A DNA stretch of 64,000 bases from Amphiduros pacificus. Taxonomy: Eukaryota; Annelida; Polychaeta; Phyllodocida; Hesionidae. The notes below the pieces were generated by a model. It was given only the letters and a program-made list of their open reading frames with translations, searched no databases and had not been told where the DNA came from. Positions 62,895-64,000 of this stretch are shown here, piece by piece. The stretch is taken from the NCBI GenBank assembly GCA_949316495.1, contig OX439005.1, forward strand, positions 25,708,217-25,772,216. Reading direction: 5' to 3'. Within the stretch, counting starts at the first letter, position 1; every line of letters starts with the position of its first letter. Both the position numbers and the translations under genes were made by a program.

Positions 62895-63282
62895 GTGAGG
62901 CCCTCTGGTGGTGATACATGCAGGCTTGGAGTCTTCTCCCTAAGTCTGTAGTGTGTATGCAGGGCAGGGATGTGAGGCCCTCTGGTGGAGACACATGCAG
63001 GCTTGGAGTCTTCTCCCTAAGTGTGTAGTGTGCATGCAGGGCAGGGATGTGAGGCCCTCTGGTGGAGAGACATGCAGGCTTGGAGTCTTCTCCCTAAGTC
63101 TGTAGTGTGTATGCAGGGCAGGGATGTGAGGCCCTCTGGTGGAGAGACATGCAGGCTTGGAGTCTTCTCCCTAAGTGTGTAGTGTGTATGCAGGGCAGGG
63201 ATGTGAGGCCCTCTGGTGGAGAGACACGCAGGCTTGGAGTCTTCTCCCTAAGTCTGTAGTGTGTATGCAGGGCAGGGATTCA
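62895..63282. repeat. Minisatellite, 77-bp unit, 5 copies, each with a CTCF-like core
   Basis: GTGAGGCCCTCTGGTGG starts at 62895 and 62972 and then every 77 bases, five copies, nearly identical; the only frequent differences are CTAAGTCTG/CTAAGTGTG and ATGCAGG/ACGCAGG. All five keep GCCCTCTGGTGG, whose reverse complement CCACCAGAGGGC matches the first 12 positions of the vertebrate CTCF consensus. Short frames on both strands are artefacts. Confidence 0.95.
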
Positions 63283-64000
63283 AGAGTATTTGTCATGCAG
63301 CCCAACCTGCCAGCATATTGGGGGCCGGCCCCGCAGCGCTTGTTACACCAACATTTGGGACGGTTTGAGACCACTACTGCATGGTAATGTACAGATTAAG
63401 TGAGCTCCCATTTAGCGGCCCACGTAGGCACGGGCAGTGCACTTGTAATGAAGCTGTGTGCAGGCGTCAGTGAACAGACTCGACACCGCCATAGATCACC
63501 CAGTGAAAGCAAGCGAAAGACAGCCCAACACACTTTGTTTTAACTTGTGACTTGACCAGCTTCTTAATGGACTGGGTGGCTCAGTAGGACTGTGTAGTAC
63601 CAGACATGGAATGGGGTGTGGGACCAGCAGATAGGTCTGGGACACTCAGCCAGATGGGCTCCGTTTGTCAAAGTCAGCCATGATTACAGGCAAAAATAAA
63701 GAGTTATGGGATGGAGAGGATAGTCAGTCAGAATGCTGAGAGGCACAAAGACATAAAATATTTTGTATCATGGTCAACTTGTCCCTTTGAAACAATTTCT
63801 ACAATATTCAAGACTTGTAATTTATAGCTAAGTTGAAAAACAGAACATATCCCATTTTTTCCAGCAAATGATTAATCTATCTTTGAAATGAAAACATACT
63901 TGAAAGAGAATATTATATTCCTGTGTGGAACATAGCCATATATCATCAATTGTTGCAAAGAAGGAGCAGATAATAATAAGGAAAGAGGTGATTGAGATGA
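63283..64000. other. Non-coding spacer to window end
   Basis: TGGCTCAGTAGG at 63577-63588 fits a tRNA/SINE A box, but no B box follows. Nothing else was recognised. Confidence 0.45.

Noticed and set aside
63577-63588. tRNA or SINE A box TGGCTCAGTAGG
   Set aside because: No B box (GGTTCGANTCC-like) follows within 30-90 bases and no cloverleaf pairs were found.
1-64000. Autonomous transposons, LINEs, virus-like elements, rRNA genes, known conserved microRNAs
   Set aside because: No reverse-transcriptase, transposase, integrase or capsid motif, no clear terminal repeats, and no match by eye to common bilaterian microRNAs. Short or decayed non-autonomous elements could still be hidden, since I could not run a repeat search.

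Overview
The window looks like A+T-rich, gene-poor genomic DNA from an invertebrate animal. The single recognisable gene is animal-specific: an IRF2-binding-protein family corepressor. The abundance of unrelated local minisatellites and the low gene density fit a mid- to large-sized genome, most likely a mollusc or other spiralian. That placement is a guess from style; no taxon-specific marker is visible.

Layout. Positions 1-21,900 are non-coding, with minisatellites at 1-178, 481-1,460, 7,978-8,042, 13,806-14,245, 17,225-17,545 and 18,930-20,260. A candidate promoter at about 21,905-22,230 precedes an uninterrupted coding region at 22,394-24,172 (+ strand, 592 residues), followed by a probable long 3' UTR. 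From about 25.5 kb to the end I recognise no other gene. That 38 kb is ordinary A+T-rich spacer broken by more than fifteen further tandem arrays with unit lengths from 2 to about 150 bp. Clear and decayed arrays together cover roughly 11-12 kb, about 18 percent of the window.

The gene product has the full family architecture: an N-terminal IRF2BP zinc finger, a proline-rich linker, a conserved central block, an RKRK nuclear localisation signal followed by a Ser-Pro site, and a C-terminal C3HC4 RING-type finger ending in KKERDT. It is expected to act in the nucleus as a transcriptional corepressor. No neighbouring gene is visible with which it could form a unit.

Most long open frames in the window are artefacts of tandem arrays. 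A stop-free unit whose length is not a multiple of three stays open in three frames, and a multiple-of-three unit stays open in one. I found no convincing second gene, tRNA, rRNA, CRISPR, reverse transcriptase, transposase, virus-like element or toxin gene. The observations most worth checking are arrays whose unit carries a recognisable binding motif: let-7 seed sites within a hairpin, nuclear-receptor half-sites, CCAAT boxes at 32-bp spacing, and CTCF-like cores. I also note a possible short 5' UTR intron and several small CpG-containing motif clusters. None of these amounts to a demonstrated new system.
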